A program made the translations under genes and the position numbers. The notes beneath the pieces were generated by a model. It searched no databases, was not told where the DNA came from, and saw only the letters and a program-made list of their open reading frames with translations. Below, in pieces: positions 51,899 to 61,993 of a DNA stretch of 64,000 bases. Position 1 is the first letter of the stretch. Each line of letters begins with the position of its first letter. Source of the stretch: Sphingomonas kyeonggiensis (GTDB lineage: Bacteria; Pseudomonadota; Alphaproteobacteria; Sphingomonadales; Sphingomonadaceae); NCBI RefSeq assembly GCF_014196745.1, contig NZ_JACIEH010000001.1, positions 1,612,001 to 1,676,000 on the forward strand, read 5' to 3'.

Positions 51899-52623
51899 TG
51901 CGAGATGCCGGTGACCGCTGCGCCGCCCTTCCTGGCGATCACCGTCTCCCCCGCGATCGTGCGCTGGCCGAGCGTGACCTGGGCGGCATAATCCTCGGGC
52001 AGGAACACGTCGACGCGGCTGCCGAAGCGGATCAGGCCGACGCGCTGGCCGGCAACGACCATGTCGCCCGGCTTGGTGAAGCTGACGATGCGCCGCGCGA
52101 CCAGACCGGCGATCTGGGTGAAGCCGATGCGCAGCCCGTTCTTGTCCTCGACGATGAAGTGCTGGCGCTCATTCTCCTCGCTCGCCTTGTCGAGGTCGGC
52201 ATTGAGGAAGCGGCCGGAGATATAGATGACGTGGCGGATCGTGCCGGTGATCGGCGTGCGGTTCACGTGCACGTCGAACACGCTCATGAAGATCGAGACG
52301 CGCACCATCGGTGCCTCGCCCAGCGCCTGCGGGCCGCGCAGCTCGGGCGGCAGCTCGACGCGCTGGATCATCGTGACCAGCCCGTCGGCCGGAGCGATCA
52401 GCATGCCCTCGCCCTGCGGCGTCACGCGGATCGGGTCGCGGAAGAAGGCCGCGACGCCGAAGGTGAGGAACACCAGCGGCCAGGTGATGAAATCGAACAC
52501 GAAAAGGCTGAGCAGCGCGATCGCGGCGGCGATCGCCACATATTTGCGGCCCTCGGGGTGAATGTCGGGGAAACGCCATTTCACCGTGGGGGTGCCGAGC
52601 GGGGGCTTGTCAATGGATGCCAT
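51895..52623 (-). CDS. psd: Phosphatidylserine decarboxylase proenzyme
   Basis: A 242-residue short-form PSD. The autocatalytic cleavage site is [12 protein letters not shown] near the C-terminus; the Ser becomes the pyruvoyl group. [11 protein letters not shown] and [14 protein letters not shown] are typical of the family. It makes phosphatidylethanolamine from the PssA product; the pair forms an operon. Confidence 0.94.
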   Translation of the reverse strand: MASIDKPPLGTPTVKWRFPDIHPEGRKYVAIAAAIALLSLFVFDFITWPLVFLTFGVAAFFRDPIRVTPQGEGMLIAPADGLVTMIQRVELPPELRGPQALGEAPMVRVSIFMSVFDVHVNRTPITGTIRHVIYISGRFLNADLDKASEENERQHFIVEDKNGLRIGFTQIAGLVARRIVSFTKPGDMVVAGQRVGLIRFGSRVDVFLPEDYAAQVTLGQRTIAGETVIARKGGAAVTGISQ

Positions 52624-52706
52624 CGGAAGGCTCTAGCTGCGTGTCGCAGTCAACACAACGCGCGTGGAGCCCGCCCTATCCCTCGCCCCGTCCGTGGCAC
52701 CGCCCC

Positions 52707-53105
52707 CTAGTTCTGGAAGGGCGCCGCCACCGCGGGCAGGCAATAGCGCCGCGGCCCGGCCCCGATCCCCTTGGGCACGACGATGTCCTTAGACACGCCG
52801 CCCACCCGGTCGCATTCCGCACCGGCGGTGACGTTGTAGCGGATGATTCGCTTGGTGTACTGGGGGCAGACATCCGAGCAGACATAGCTCGCGACCACCG
52901 GCACGCCGCGGTGCAGCCCCACCGCCAGCTTCCATTTGCGCGGGTCGCTCATCGGATCGAAGGGCCTCTTCGCCACCGCGATCAGCGCCGCGTCGGTGAT
53001 CGGAGCGAACTTGTCCGCGGTGCTCAGCAGCTCGGGCCGGGCAATATCGGGCTCGCTGTGCCGTTGCGGCACGGCCAGGAGCAGCGCCATTATCGTCAGG
53101 ATCAT
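52707..53105 (-). CDS. Hypothetical exported protein
   Basis: A 132-residue protein. ATG 53105 gives a leader MILTIMALLLAVPQ and follows GGAGG; the upstream frame to 53201 is unsupported. Two Cys in SYVCSDVCPQYTKR resemble a metal or disulphide motif. No family recognised. Confidence 0.55.
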   Translation of the reverse strand: MILTIMALLLAVPQRHSEPDIARPELLSTADKFAPITDAALIAVAKRPFDPMSDPRKWKLAVGLHRGVPVVASYVCSDVCPQYTKRIIRYNVTAGAECDRVGGVSKDIVVPKGIGAGPRRYCLPAVAAPFQN

Positions 53106-53257
53106 GCCATCCTCCCTCTCGTCGCCTGGAGAGTGCCGCACCGCGACTTGCCCACAACTGAACCACCCGGATGCGGTGAAATGCAACCGCACCGCTTGCA
53201 TGTTCGTTCGAATTGCCCAAATGCCGCGACTGTCCCCGAATTGTAATAAGGTCGCCC

Positions 53258-53875
53258 ATGCCCGCTTCCACTGCCGCCAAGGCCCGTACGCGTAACCGCC
53301 GCCCCGCCGGCGTGCCGTCGCCCTGGGGCATGTTCTTCCGCGGATTCCTGAAGCGCCCGGTGATGGTCGGCGCGATCGCGCCTTCGTCGCGCTTCACGAT
53401 CAACAAGATGCTCGCCCCCGTCGACTGGGAGAACACCAAGCTGTTCGTCGAGTATGGCCCGGGCGTCGGCACCTTCACCCGCCCGATCCTCGACAGGCTG
53501 TCGGCGGACGGCAAGCTGATCGTGATCGACACCAACCCCGATTTCATCCGCTACCTGAAGCAGAGCATTCCCGATCCGCGCCTGATCGCGATCCAGGGCT
53601 CCGCGGCGGACGTGAAGCAGATCGTTGGTGATCACGGATTCGAACATGCGGACTACATCGCGTCGGGACTGCCCTTCTCGACGCTTCCGCCGGGCGTTGG
53701 CGACGCGATCGCCAAGGCGACGCGCGAAGTGATCCGCAAGGGCGGCGCCTTCCTGGTCTACCAGTACAATCCGCGCGTGAAGAACTTCCTCACCCCGCAC
53801 TGGTCGCACATCGATCACGCGATGGAGTGGATCAACATTCCGCCCGCGCAGCTCTGGTGGGCGTGGAACGACTGA
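53258..53875 (+). CDS. PmtA-like phospholipid N-methyltransferase
   Basis: A 205-residue class I SAM-dependent methyltransferase: KLFVEYGPGVGTFTRPIL (motif I), LIVIDTNPDFI (motif II-like acidic loop), ASGLPFSTLPPGV. It resembles alphaproteobacterial phosphatidylethanolamine N-methyltransferases, which make phosphatidylcholine; an rRNA adenine dimethylase relative is the alternative. ATG 53258 chosen. Neighbouring pssA/psd supply phosphatidylethanolamine, which supports the lipid role. Confidence 0.75.
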   Translation: MPASTAAKARTRNRRPAGVPSPWGMFFRGFLKRPVMVGAIAPSSRFTINKMLAPVDWENTKLFVEYGPGVGTFTRPILDRLSADGKLIVIDTNPDFIRYLKQSIPDPRLIAIQGSAADVKQIVGDHGFEHADYIASGLPFSTLPPGVGDAIAKATREVIRKGGAFLVYQYNPRVKNFLTPHWSHIDHAMEWINIPPAQLWWAWND

Positions 53876-53957
53876 TACCGGTTGCAGGGGGCGGGCTTGA
53901 TCCCCCCGCCCCATCCTCCTAGACGCTCGCCAAACCCCTAAAAAGGACAAGCGAGCA

Positions 53958-55178
53958 ATGGCTAAAATCAAGGTTGCAACGCCCGTCGTGGAGATCGACG
54001 GCGACGAAATGACGCGGATCATCTGGCAGTGGATCCGCGAGCGCCTGATCAAGCCGTATCTCGACATCGACCTGAAGTACTATGACCTCTCGGTCGAGAA
54101 TCGCGACGCGACCGACGACCAGGTCACGATCGATTCCGCCAAGGCGATCCAGCAGTACGGCGTCGGCGTGAAGTGCGCCACGATCACCCCGGACGAAGCC
54201 CGCGTCGAGGAATTCAGCCTCAAGAAGATGTGGAAGTCGCCGAACGGCACGATCCGCAACATCCTGGGCGGCGTCGTGTTCCGCGAGCCGATCGTGATCA
54301 AGAACGTCCCGAGGCTCGTCCCGGGCTGGACCGACCCGATCGTCGTCGGCCGTCACGCGTTCGGCGACCAGTATCGCGCGACCGATTTCAAGGTCCCCGG
54401 CGCCGGCAAGCTCACGATGAAGTGGGTCGGCACCAATGGCGACGAGCTCGAATATGAAGTGTTCGACTTCCCCGCCGCCGGCGTCGCCATGGGCATGTAC
54501 AACCTCGACGAATCGATCCGCGACTTCGCCAAGGCGAGCATGAACTACGCGCTCGACCGCGGCTGGCCGCTGTACCTGTCGACCAAGAACACGATCCTCA
54601 AGGCCTATGACGGCCGCTTCAAGGACCTGTTCCAGGAGACCTTCGACGCCGAGTTCGCGCAGAAGTTCAAGGATGCCGGCATCGTCTACGAGCACCGCCT
54701 GATCGACGACATGGTCGCCTCGGCGCTCAAGTGGTCGGGCAAGTTCGTCTGGGCCTGCAAGAACTATGACGGCGACGTCCAGTCGGACACCGTCGCGCAG
54801 GGCTTCGGCTCGCTCGGCCTGATGACCTCGGTGCTGATGTCGCCGGACGGCAAGACGATCGAGGCGGAAGCCGCGCACGGCACCGTCACCCGTCACTACC
54901 GCATGCACCAGCAGGGCAAGGCGACCTCGACCAACCCGATCGCGTCGATCTTCGCCTGGACCCAGGGCCTGTCGTTCCGCGGCAAGTTCGACAACACGCC
55001 GGACGTCACCAAGTTCGCCGAGACCCTCGAAGCCGTCTGCATCGAGACCGTCGAGAGCGGCAAGATGACCAAGGATCTCGCGATCCTGATCGGTCCGGAC
55101 CAGCCCTGGATGACCACCGAGCAGTTCTTTGAGGCGATCCGCGAGAACCTCGAGGCCAAGATGGCTGCCTGGGCGTAA
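53958..55178 (+). CDS. icd: NADP-dependent isocitrate dehydrogenase
   Basis: A 406-residue enzyme of the eukaryote-like dimeric type: [14 protein letters not shown] near the start, [38 protein letters not shown] and [13 protein letters not shown]. It converts isocitrate to 2-oxoglutarate with NADPH. RBS AAAAGGACAAG. A clean intrinsic terminator follows. Confidence 0.96.
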   Translation: MAKIKVATPVVEIDGDEMTRIIWQWIRERLIKPYLDIDLKYYDLSVENRDATDDQVTIDSAKAIQQYGVGVKCATITPDEARVEEFSLKKMWKSPNGTIRNILGGVVFREPIVIKNVPRLVPGWTDPIVVGRHAFGDQYRATDFKVPGAGKLTMKWVGTNGDELEYEVFDFPAAGVAMGMYNLDESIRDFAKASMNYALDRGWPLYLSTKNTILKAYDGRFKDLFQETFDAEFAQKFKDAGIVYEHRLIDDMVASALKWSGKFVWACKNYDGDVQSDTVAQGFGSLGLMTSVLMSPDGKTIEAEAAHGTVTRHYRMHQQGKATSTNPIASIFAWTQGLSFRGKFDNTPDVTKFAETLEAVCIETVESGKMTKDLAILIGPDQPWMTTEQFFEAIRENLEAKMAAWA

Positions 55179-55202
55179 GCCTTTGGCATCACCGGAAATG
55201 CG

Positions 55203-55233
55203 AAGGGGGAGCGGCGACGCTCCCCCTTTTTTT
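55203..55233 (+). terminator. Intrinsic terminator after icd
   Basis: Stem AAGGGGGAGC / GCTCCCCCTT with a GGCGAC loop followed by T6. Confidence 0.95.
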
Positions 55234-55253
55234 GCCGTTCGAAGAGACAGGGT

Positions 55254-56072
55254 TCAGCGGACCGCCGGTATCCGGCTCGCCACCACTTCCCGGGCCTTGC
55301 GCTCGATCGACCAGAGCGTGCGCGGCTGCACCGGGTCCCAGGTCACCGCCTGGCCATTGGTCGGGATCGGCACCGTCGCCACCCATTCGAGCAGCGTCCC
55401 GGCCTCGGGCAGCCTGACCGCATAGAGTTCCGGCCGGTCATGCCCGGTAACGTAGAGCAGCCCGTCCTTGCCCCAGGATCCACCCGAGCTGCTCATCGGC
55501 GCGAAGCGGGCAAGCAGCTCGGGCGGGAAATGCCAGGAGCGGAGCGGCTGGAACTGCCCGTCCAGTTCCATCAGCACCGTCCAGCGGTGATCGCGCCCGC
55601 CCTCGCCGCCGTGATCGGCGGGATAGTTGGCGAACATCGCCCACCATTTGTCGCCCTTGCGCTCGATCCAGGTGAGCGAGCCCGGGAACGGCGCCAGCGC
55701 GACGCTCTTCACATGCCGCATCGTGCGGGTGTCGAAGAACTCCACCGCGCTCGCCATCGGCACGGCGGGATAGTTGGACGCGGCGCACACCAGCATCGTG
55801 CCGTCGATCACGCAGGAGTTCATGTGCGGGTAGAGCCGCCTGTCGCCCTCCCAGCGGGCGACGCGCTTGCCGGTAGCCTTGTCGTACTTGCCGATCAGGT
55901 TATTGCTGATCGCGTAGAAGTGCCGGACATCGGCGACGACACCCTGCTTGGCTTCCTCGGCCGGCCAGCGCGCGGTGACTTCGGCCGGTGCGAGCATGGG
56001 GGCTTCGCGCGGCGGCGATGCGTCCTGGCCGCCGGGTGCGGCAGCCAGAAGCATGAGGGAAGCGATCAGCAT
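55254..56072 (-). CDS. Exported hypothetical beta-propeller-like protein
   Basis: A 272-residue protein with signal peptide (MLIASLMLLAAAPGG). The mature sequence has repeated Trp/Tyr-Gly-Asp turns (YAISNNLIGKYDKATGKRVARW, SWGKDGLLYVTGHDRPELY) like WD/quinoprotein-type propellers. It follows the TonB receptor on the same strand (stop/start TGATG overlap), so is probably its periplasmic or surface partner. No catalytic motif. Confidence 0.65.
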   Translation of the reverse strand: MLIASLMLLAAAPGGQDASPPREAPMLAPAEVTARWPAEEAKQGVVADVRHFYAISNNLIGKYDKATGKRVARWEGDRRLYPHMNSCVIDGTMLVCAASNYPAVPMASAVEFFDTRTMRHVKSVALAPFPGSLTWIERKGDKWWAMFANYPADHGGEGGRDHRWTVLMELDGQFQPLRSWHFPPELLARFAPMSSSGGSWGKDGLLYVTGHDRPELYAVRLPEAGTLLEWVATVPIPTNGQAVTWDPVQPRTLWSIERKAREVVASRIPAVR

Positions 56073-58660
56073 CAGAACTTCGCCGAGACGCCCATGTAGA
56101 ACGTCCGCCCATAGCGCTCGTTCTGGATGATCCAGTTGGTGTTGCCGCCCTGATACTGGCGGGTCGGCTCGTCGGTCAGGTTCTGGGCCTCGGCGAAGAT
56201 GCGCACGCCCTTGAGGACCGCGACGCTGGCCTTGGCGTCCAGGCGGCGCAGATCGTCATTATACTGGTCGTTGTAGCTGGGATCGCCGACGGCGAGCAGC
56301 GCGTGGCCGGTATTGTGATAGGCGACCGACGCTTCCACCGGGCCGCGCTGGTAGAACAGCTCGGCGCCATAGAGATAGCGCGACTGGCTCGGGAAGGTCG
56401 AAGTCCGCCCGTTCGGCAGCTTGAGGTTCGAGTCGGTCAGCGTCGCGGTGAGCTGCACGCCGAAGCCCGAGAGCAGGCCCGGCAGGAAGGTGAACTGCTG
56501 CTGGTACTGCGCCTCGATGCCGATGATGTCGCCCTTGTCGGCGTTGAACGGCTGGCTGACCGTGATCGTGGGATAGGTCACGCCCAGGATCGTAGCGTTG
56601 GTCAGCACGGTGGCCTGGCTGAAGATCGGGTTCTTGATGAACTTGGCGAAGGCGCCGACGCTGAACAGGCCGCCCGGAGCGAAATACCATTCGGCTGTCG
56701 CATCGAGATTGTCGGCGCGATAGGGCTTCAGGTCCGGGTTGCCGAACGAGGCGCTGTTGTCGGTGCCGAGCGCACTGATCGAGCCGCCGGGATTCAGGCT
56801 CGAATATTCCGGCCGGCCCAGGCTGCGCGAATAGGCCAGGCGAACGATCACCTGGTCCGACGGCGCGATCTTGACGACCAGCGACGGCAGGAAGTCGTCA
56901 TAGCTGTTGTTCACCGTAACCGGCACGATGGCGCTGCCGCCACGCAGCGCGTTTCCACGATCGTCCAGGCTGGTGTGCTCGTAGCGCAGGCCCGGTGTCA
57001 CCGTGACCGCGCCGAAGCTGAGGCTAGCCATCACATAGCCGGCCCACACCTTCTCCTTCAGCCGGAAGTCGGACAGGCTGTTGTTGGCAAGCGTCGTCGC
57101 CACATCGAGCGGCATCAGCGCATCGCCGAGATGCTGTTCGGTGAACTGCTGCAGCGACGGGATGTTGAAGGTCGGCCCGTTACTGAAGCAGCGGCCGGTG
57201 TTGTCCGGATAGACGCACACCGCCGCGCCACCCAGATTGTACTGGCCGAGCGTCCAGCGGTTCGCGGTCGCCGAGGCGCGCACCCAGGTGGGCGTGTTCT
57301 GGTCGAAGCTGCGGTCGGTGTTGCGGTACTTGGCACCGAACTTGACGAAACCCAGGCCGCTCAGGTCGATCGTGCCGTCGACCTTGCCCTGCCAGATCTT
57401 CTCGTCGTTGAGCTGGTGCGAATATTGATACTGGCGGAACTGCAGCTGGTTGGCGGTGCACTCCGTGTCCGGCTTGGCCACGTACAGGGGCTCGCTGAAG
57501 TCGAAGGTCACGCGGCCCGGATTGCAGCGGAACTGCCAGATCGGGAACTTGTCGAGCGTCTGGTTGCGGCTGTAGCCGCCCTCATAGGCCAGCTTGAAGC
57601 CATCGAACTCGGTGGTACCGCCGACCATGCCGCTGGCGAGCCACTTGGCCTTGTAGTCGAGGCGCAGGTCCTCGCGGCGCTCCGGGCCCGAACCGGGCGT
57701 GCCGGTGGCGCTGCTCGCCACGCCGTTGGTATAGCCGGTCAGCCCGTCCGGATTGACGGTGAAGGCGGTGGTGGTGAAGTCCAGGCGGTAGCGCGGCCGG
57801 ATCTCGTCCTCCGTGAACTTCGAATAGAAGCCGCGGACATAGAAGGTCTGGCGGTCGCTGGGGTGCCAGTCGAACGAGCCCGTGCCGCCCAGGCGGCGGC
57901 GGGCCAGCGAATATTCGGTGTACTTGATGTTGTCGGGCGTGCCGCCGCGCGCGAACAGCGCGTTGGGCTTCCAGTTGTCCGGATAGAAGCCTTCGCTATT
58001 GAAGTCGCGATAGGAATAGCTGACGCCCAGCACCAGGCCGAACTGCTCGTCGGCGCCGAAGCGCGCCGCGAGGCTGGCGTCGCCCTGCACCGGCACCTTC
58101 TTGTTCAGTTCCTGATAGCCCGCCTTGGCGCTCGCCGAGAAGGCGAAGGCCTCCTTGAAGTCGAACGCGGTCTGCGAGACCAGGTTGATCGTGCCGCCGA
58201 TGCCCTGCCCGTCCATGTCCGCGGTCTTGACCTTGGAGACCTCGACCCGGTTGAGCAGCTGGCCCGAGACGATGTCCAGAGGCAGCGAACGGGTGGTGCC
58301 GTCGGGATTGCCGATCTCCATGCCGTTCAGCGTGTAGTTGTTGAGGTTCGACGGCACGCCGCGGATCGCGACATAGCGGCCCTCGCCCTGGTCGTAGGTG
58401 ACGCCCACGCCGGGGAGATGCTCCACCACCTCGGAGACGTTGCGATCCGGCAGCCGGCCCATCTCGTCCGCCGCCGCCACGTCGAGCACGCCGATCGCGG
58501 TACGCTTGGCCTCGATCGCGCGCTTCTGGCTGGCGCGCTGGCCGGACACGACGATCTCGGTCTCGGTGTCGTCCGCCGCGCTCTGCGCGTGCGCGGCATT
58601 GGCGATGGTGAAGGAAAGCGCGGAGATGCCGAGCATCCCAAGCGTGCGTACGGTTCGCAT
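56072..58660 (-). CDS. TonB-dependent receptor, Caulobacter-type family
   Basis: An 862-residue receptor. Signal peptide (ISALSFTIANAAHAQ), TonB-box-like TEIVVSGQRASQK, plug with DVAAADEMGRLPDRNVSEV, RYVAIRGVPSNLNNYTLNG and DGQGIGGTINLVSQ, as in the TIGR01782 group, and a barrel ending FYMGVSAKF. These often import carbohydrates or oligosaccharides. ATG 58660 is preferred (AAGGGGTCGACA upstream). Operon with the exported partner at 55254. Less related to the other three receptors. Confidence 0.92.
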   Translation of the reverse strand: MRTVRTLGMLGISALSFTIANAAHAQSAADDTETEIVVSGQRASQKRAIEAKRTAIGVLDVAAADEMGRLPDRNVSEVVEHLPGVGVTYDQGEGRYVAIRGVPSNLNNYTLNGMEIGNPDGTTRSLPLDIVSGQLLNRVEVSKVKTADMDGQGIGGTINLVSQTAFDFKEAFAFSASAKAGYQELNKKVPVQGDASLAARFGADEQFGLVLGVSYSYRDFNSEGFYPDNWKPNALFARGGTPDNIKYTEYSLARRRLGGTGSFDWHPSDRQTFYVRGFYSKFTEDEIRPRYRLDFTTTAFTVNPDGLTGYTNGVASSATGTPGSGPERREDLRLDYKAKWLASGMVGGTTEFDGFKLAYEGGYSRNQTLDKFPIWQFRCNPGRVTFDFSEPLYVAKPDTECTANQLQFRQYQYSHQLNDEKIWQGKVDGTIDLSGLGFVKFGAKYRNTDRSFDQNTPTWVRASATANRWTLGQYNLGGAAVCVYPDNTGRCFSNGPTFNIPSLQQFTEQHLGDALMPLDVATTLANNSLSDFRLKEKVWAGYVMASLSFGAVTVTPGLRYEHTSLDDRGNALRGGSAIVPVTVNNSYDDFLPSLVVKIAPSDQVIVRLAYSRSLGRPEYSSLNPGGSISALGTDNSASFGNPDLKPYRADNLDATAEWYFAPGGLFSVGAFAKFIKNPIFSQATVLTNATILGVTYPTITVSQPFNADKGDIIGIEAQYQQQFTFLPGLLSGFGVQLTATLTDSNLKLPNGRTSTFPSQSRYLYGAELFYQRGPVEASVAYHNTGHALLAVGDPSYNDQYNDDLRRLDAKASVAVLKGVRIFAEAQNLTDEPTRQYQGGNTNWIIQNERYGRTFYMGVSAKF

Positions 58661-59035
58661 TGTCGACCCCTTATGTTCTCGGCCCGCGCCGGCGGCGCGC
58701 ACGACAGGGTTTCGCAGCTGCAGCATGCCCTGTTCCGGGGTCCGTTGAGCGCGGCCGGTGACGATCTCGCTGCGGGAAGATGACAGTTCCGCGACCAGCG
58801 ATAGTTTGTGCTCGATCAGGCTTGCCCAATGCGCATACCGCTACGGAAACGGTTGGTTATCCGGCGGACTCAGGAGCGCCCTCAATCCGGTGCGCAGCCA
58901 AGTCAATCGATCCGCGAGGCCACAAATACCAGCCGGTGCCCTTGCAATATGGGCCCGCGCATGCATGCCTAGACGCATGCCATTTACCACTATCCGCCCC
59001 GCTACGATCGCGTCCCGCGCGCCTGTCTCCGACGC
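58661..59035. promoter_or_regulatory. Divergent intergenic region, TonB receptor / antiporter
   Basis: 375 bases. It holds promoters for two divergent genes. Bases 58837-58853 (ACCGCTACGGAAACGGT) form an imperfect palindrome of 8-base arms around a G, resembling LacI-type operators that often govern Caulobacter-type receptors. No other element was clear. Confidence 0.35.
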
Positions 59036-60835
59036 ATGCTGAACCTCGGCAATAGCGGCCTCAGCGACACGCTGGTGATCCTGGGCGCGGCCGGGCTGGT
59101 GATCCCCGCCTTCGCGCGCTTCCGGATCAGCCCGGTGATCGGGTTCATCCTGGTCGGCGCGCTGGTCGGCCCGTTCGGGCTGGGCAGTCTCGTGCCTACC
59201 AATCCCTGGCTCTACCACATCACCATTTCGGACGCGCACGCGATCGAGCCGTTCGCCGAGTTCGGCATCATCCTGCTGCTGTTCTCGATCGGCCTCGAAC
59301 TGTCGTTCAAGCGCCTCTGGTCGATGCGGACGCTCGTCTTCGGCGTCGGCGCGGCGGAGTTGCTGGGTGCCGGACTCATCCTGGCGGCGGTCCTCTATCT
59401 CACCGGCCTCAGCACCGGCGGCGCGATCGGTCTCGGCCTCGCGCTGGCCCTGTCCTCGACCGCGATCGTGCTGCCGATCGCCGGCACCACCAGCGCCGTC
59501 GGCCGATCGGCCTTCGCGATGCTGCTGTTCGAGGACCTGGCGCTCGTCCCGATCATCTTCCTGCTCGGCGCGCTGGCGCCGGCGGCGGGCGGCGAAGCCG
59601 GCTGGGTCAAGCTCGCCTCGACGCTCGGCTTCGGCATCGTCACGGTCGCGATCCTGTTCATCGGCGGCCGGATGCTGCTCCCGCGCATGTTCGCCCAGGC
59701 GGCACGGACCAAGAGCCCTGAGCTGTTCCTCGCCGCCAGCCTGCTCGTCGTGATCGTCGCCAGCCTGGCGACCAGCGCGGTGGGCCTGTCGCCGATCGTC
59801 GGCGCGCTGATCGCGGGCCTGCTCATCGCCGAGACCGAATATCACGGCGAGGTCGAAGCGATCACCGCGCCGTTCAAGGGCCTCGCGCTCGGTGTGTTCC
59901 TGATCACCGTCGGCATGCGCCTCGACCTCGATTTCATCGTCCACAACTGGGCGCCCCTGCTCGGCGCCTCGCTGCTGGTGATGGTCGTCAAGGCGGCGGT
60001 CACCACCGGCCTGCTCCGCCTCTCCGGCGCGCGGGCCGGCACCGCGGCAGAGGCCGGCGTGCTGATGGCCAGCCCTTCGGAGACCACGCTGATCGTGCTC
60101 GGCGTCGCCGGCGCCGCGGGGCTGATCTCGCCCAGCACCGGCGCCTTCTGGACCACCGTGACCGCGATCGGCCTCACCGCCACGCCGCTGCTCGCCAAGG
60201 CGGGCCGTGCGTTCGCACAGCTGATCGAGCGCACGAAGGGAGAGGAAACCCCCGATGCCGCGCTCGAAGAAGTGCAGAACGGCACGGTGGTGATCGGCTT
60301 CGGCCGCGTCGGCCGCACTGTGGCGGACATGCTCCGCCGCCACAACCTGCCCTATCTCGGCGTCGATGCGGACATCGACAACGTCAACGCAGCCCGGCGC
60401 GGCGGCTACAACGTGCTGTTCGGCGACGTCACCCGTTCCGAGCTGGTCGACAAGCTCAACCTCGGCCATGCCAAGGCGCTGGTGCTGACGATGGACGATC
60501 CGGTGCTCACCGTCCGCCTGACCCGCCGCGTGCGCGGCTGGGTCCCCAATCTGCCGATCATCGCCCGTGCCCGCGACACCGCGCACGCCGCCGAGCTCTA
60601 CCGCGCCGGTGCGACCGAGGCGGTGCCCGAGGCGCTGGAGAGCTCGCTCCAGCTCTCCGAAGTGGTGCTGGTCGATCTCGGCATGGCGGTGGGCCCGGTG
60701 ATCGCCTCGATCCACGAGAAGCGCGACGAGATGCGCAAGAAGATCAAGGACGTCGCCGGCATGGACCGCGAGCCGCGCTTCCGCCGCGTGCGGCTGGGCA
60801 AGGGCGACACCGAGGAGGCCGATGCGCCGGCCTGA
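59036..60835 (+). CDS. CPA2-family monovalent cation/H+ antiporter with RCK domain
   Basis: A 599-residue membrane protein: 12-13 membrane spans in the first 400 residues (GFILVGALVGPFGLG, SIGLELSFKRLWSM, LALALSSTAIVLP, IVGALIAGLLIAET) and a cytosolic RCK/TrkA-N Rossmann unit (VVIGFGRVGRTVADML, LFGDVTRSELVDKL). KefB/C-like K+/H+ exchange is likely. RCK senses NAD(H) or nucleotides. Divergent from the TonB receptor. Confidence 0.9.
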   Translation: MLNLGNSGLSDTLVILGAAGLVIPAFARFRISPVIGFILVGALVGPFGLGSLVPTNPWLYHITISDAHAIEPFAEFGIILLLFSIGLELSFKRLWSMRTLVFGVGAAELLGAGLILAAVLYLTGLSTGGAIGLGLALALSSTAIVLPIAGTTSAVGRSAFAMLLFEDLALVPIIFLLGALAPAAGGEAGWVKLASTLGFGIVTVAILFIGGRMLLPRMFAQAARTKSPELFLAASLLVVIVASLATSAVGLSPIVGALIAGLLIAETEYHGEVEAITAPFKGLALGVFLITVGMRLDLDFIVHNWAPLLGASLLVMVVKAAVTTGLLRLSGARAGTAAEAGVLMASPSETTLIVLGVAGAAGLISPSTGAFWTTVTAIGLTATPLLAKAGRAFAQLIERTKGEETPDAALEEVQNGTVVIGFGRVGRTVADMLRRHNLPYLGVDADIDNVNAARRGGYNVLFGDVTRSELVDKLNLGHAKALVLTMDDPVLTVRLTRRVRGWVPNLPIIARARDTAHAAELYRAGATEAVPEALESSLQLSEVVLVDLGMAVGPVIASIHEKRDEMRKKIKDVAGMDREPRFRRVRLGKGDTEEADAPA

Positions 60836-60907
60836 CGCCGATTGCGCTTGCCCGCCACGCGGCGGCAGCGCATTTCTCGTGCCCAGTCCAGTTCCGGGAG
60901 TTTCTTG

Positions 60908-61423
60908 ATGATCGCCAGCCTTCTGCTTCTCGCCGCCACGGCCGCCGCAGGGCAGACCGCCGATCCGGTCGCGCAGGCCCGCCAGGGCAAGATCCAGTGC
61001 GTGCTGCCGAACCAGGACAAGAAGACCTGCCTCGGCATGACCAGCTACAGGATCAGCGGCGAGAGCTATGAATCGGCCACCCGCCTGTTTCTCGCCCCCA
61101 CCCCGCTGATCACCATGGAGATCCGCACCCGCGGCACCGTGAAGGACGGCCAGTTCTGCGAGACGATCAACCTCGCCGATTTCCAGAACGGCAAGGTGCT
61201 CGTGAACGGCGCGCCGGCGGACGAAGCGACCTCCAGCGCGGTGAAGAGCCAGATGGCCGCCGCGGTCTCCTCGCTCGACGGCAAGGCCTCCTGCACGGCG
61301 ATCAAGCCGGCCGAGGGCGGCCTGCTGCTCAACGAGCTCACCATCGACGGCGCCGTCCGCGCCGATCTCAGCCAGAAGTTCGTCTGGGTGGGCGACAAGG
61401 ACGGCTACAAGCTCGGGAACTGA
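60908..61423 (+). CDS. Exported hypothetical protein, tandem paralogue 1
   Basis: A 171-residue protein with signal peptide (MIASLLLLAATAAAG). Cys-bearing motifs KIQCVLPNQDKKTCLGM, GQFCETINLADFQ and KASCTAIKPAEG suggest two disulphides. ATG 60908 is used; the open frame extends to 60842. Strongly similar in layout to the next gene. Confidence 0.65.
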   Translation: MIASLLLLAATAAAGQTADPVAQARQGKIQCVLPNQDKKTCLGMTSYRISGESYESATRLFLAPTPLITMEIRTRGTVKDGQFCETINLADFQNGKVLVNGAPADEATSSAVKSQMAAAVSSLDGKASCTAIKPAEGGLLLNELTIDGAVRADLSQKFVWVGDKDGYKLGN

Positions 61424-61950
61424 TGATGCCGATGATCGCCACCCTCCTCCTGCTCGCCACCGCCGCGCCTGCGCCACTGCCGGCACCCGACCTGCTCGAC
61501 CCGGCCCGCGCCGGCAAGATCCGCTGCATCGGCCCGGACACCCGCGCGCGCACCTGCGCCACCATGGTCCGCTACACGGTGCATGAAGATGGCCGGTTCG
61601 ACGCGGCGGTCACCGGCGTCGTCTCGACCGAGCCGACGATCCTGATCGAGTACCAGACCTCGGGCCAGATCGAGGACGGCGCCGCCTGCTCGACCGTGCG
61701 CCCGATCGACTTCCGCTCGGGCAAGCTCACCAAGGACGGCGCAGGGCTCGCGCCCGCGATCGAGACCAGCGTCCGCCAGCGCCTGATGCTCGCGCTCCAG
61801 CCGCTCGCCGGCCGGAAGCGCTGCTACCGCGACCGCGCAGATGGCGACGGCATCATTTCCGACGTGATCGTCGATGGCCAGGTCCGCGCCGACATGAACC
61901 AGCGCGTGCTGTGGGTCTCGCCCGAGGAAGGCTGGGCACCGGGGTTGTGA
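61423..61950 (+). CDS. Exported hypothetical protein, tandem paralogue 2
   Basis: A 175-residue protein with signal peptide (MIATLLLLATAAPAP). Motifs KIRCIGPDTRARTCATM, GAACSTVRPIDFRSG and KRCYRDRADGDG match those of the preceding protein position by position, so the two arose by tandem duplication. The start overlaps the stop of gene 1 by one base (TGATG); translational coupling is likely. Confidence 0.65.
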   Translation: MMPMIATLLLLATAAPAPLPAPDLLDPARAGKIRCIGPDTRARTCATMVRYTVHEDGRFDAAVTGVVSTEPTILIEYQTSGQIEDGAACSTVRPIDFRSGKLTKDGAGLAPAIETSVRQRLMLALQPLAGRKRCYRDRADGDGIISDVIVDGQVRADMNQRVLWVSPEEGWAPGL

Positions 61951-61955
61951 TGTGA

Positions 61956-61988
61956 AGTTCCTCCCCGAGCGCGCCCCGGGGAGGAACT
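61956..61988. terminator. Bidirectional hairpin between paralogue 2 and alaS
   Basis: Perfect 12-base stem AGTTCCTCCCCG / CGGGGAGGAACT with a 9-base loop between convergent stop codons. On the plus strand it is followed by GAAAAT, on the minus strand by TCACATC, so there is no strong T tract in either direction. Confidence 0.7.
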
Positions 61989-61993
61989 GAAAA

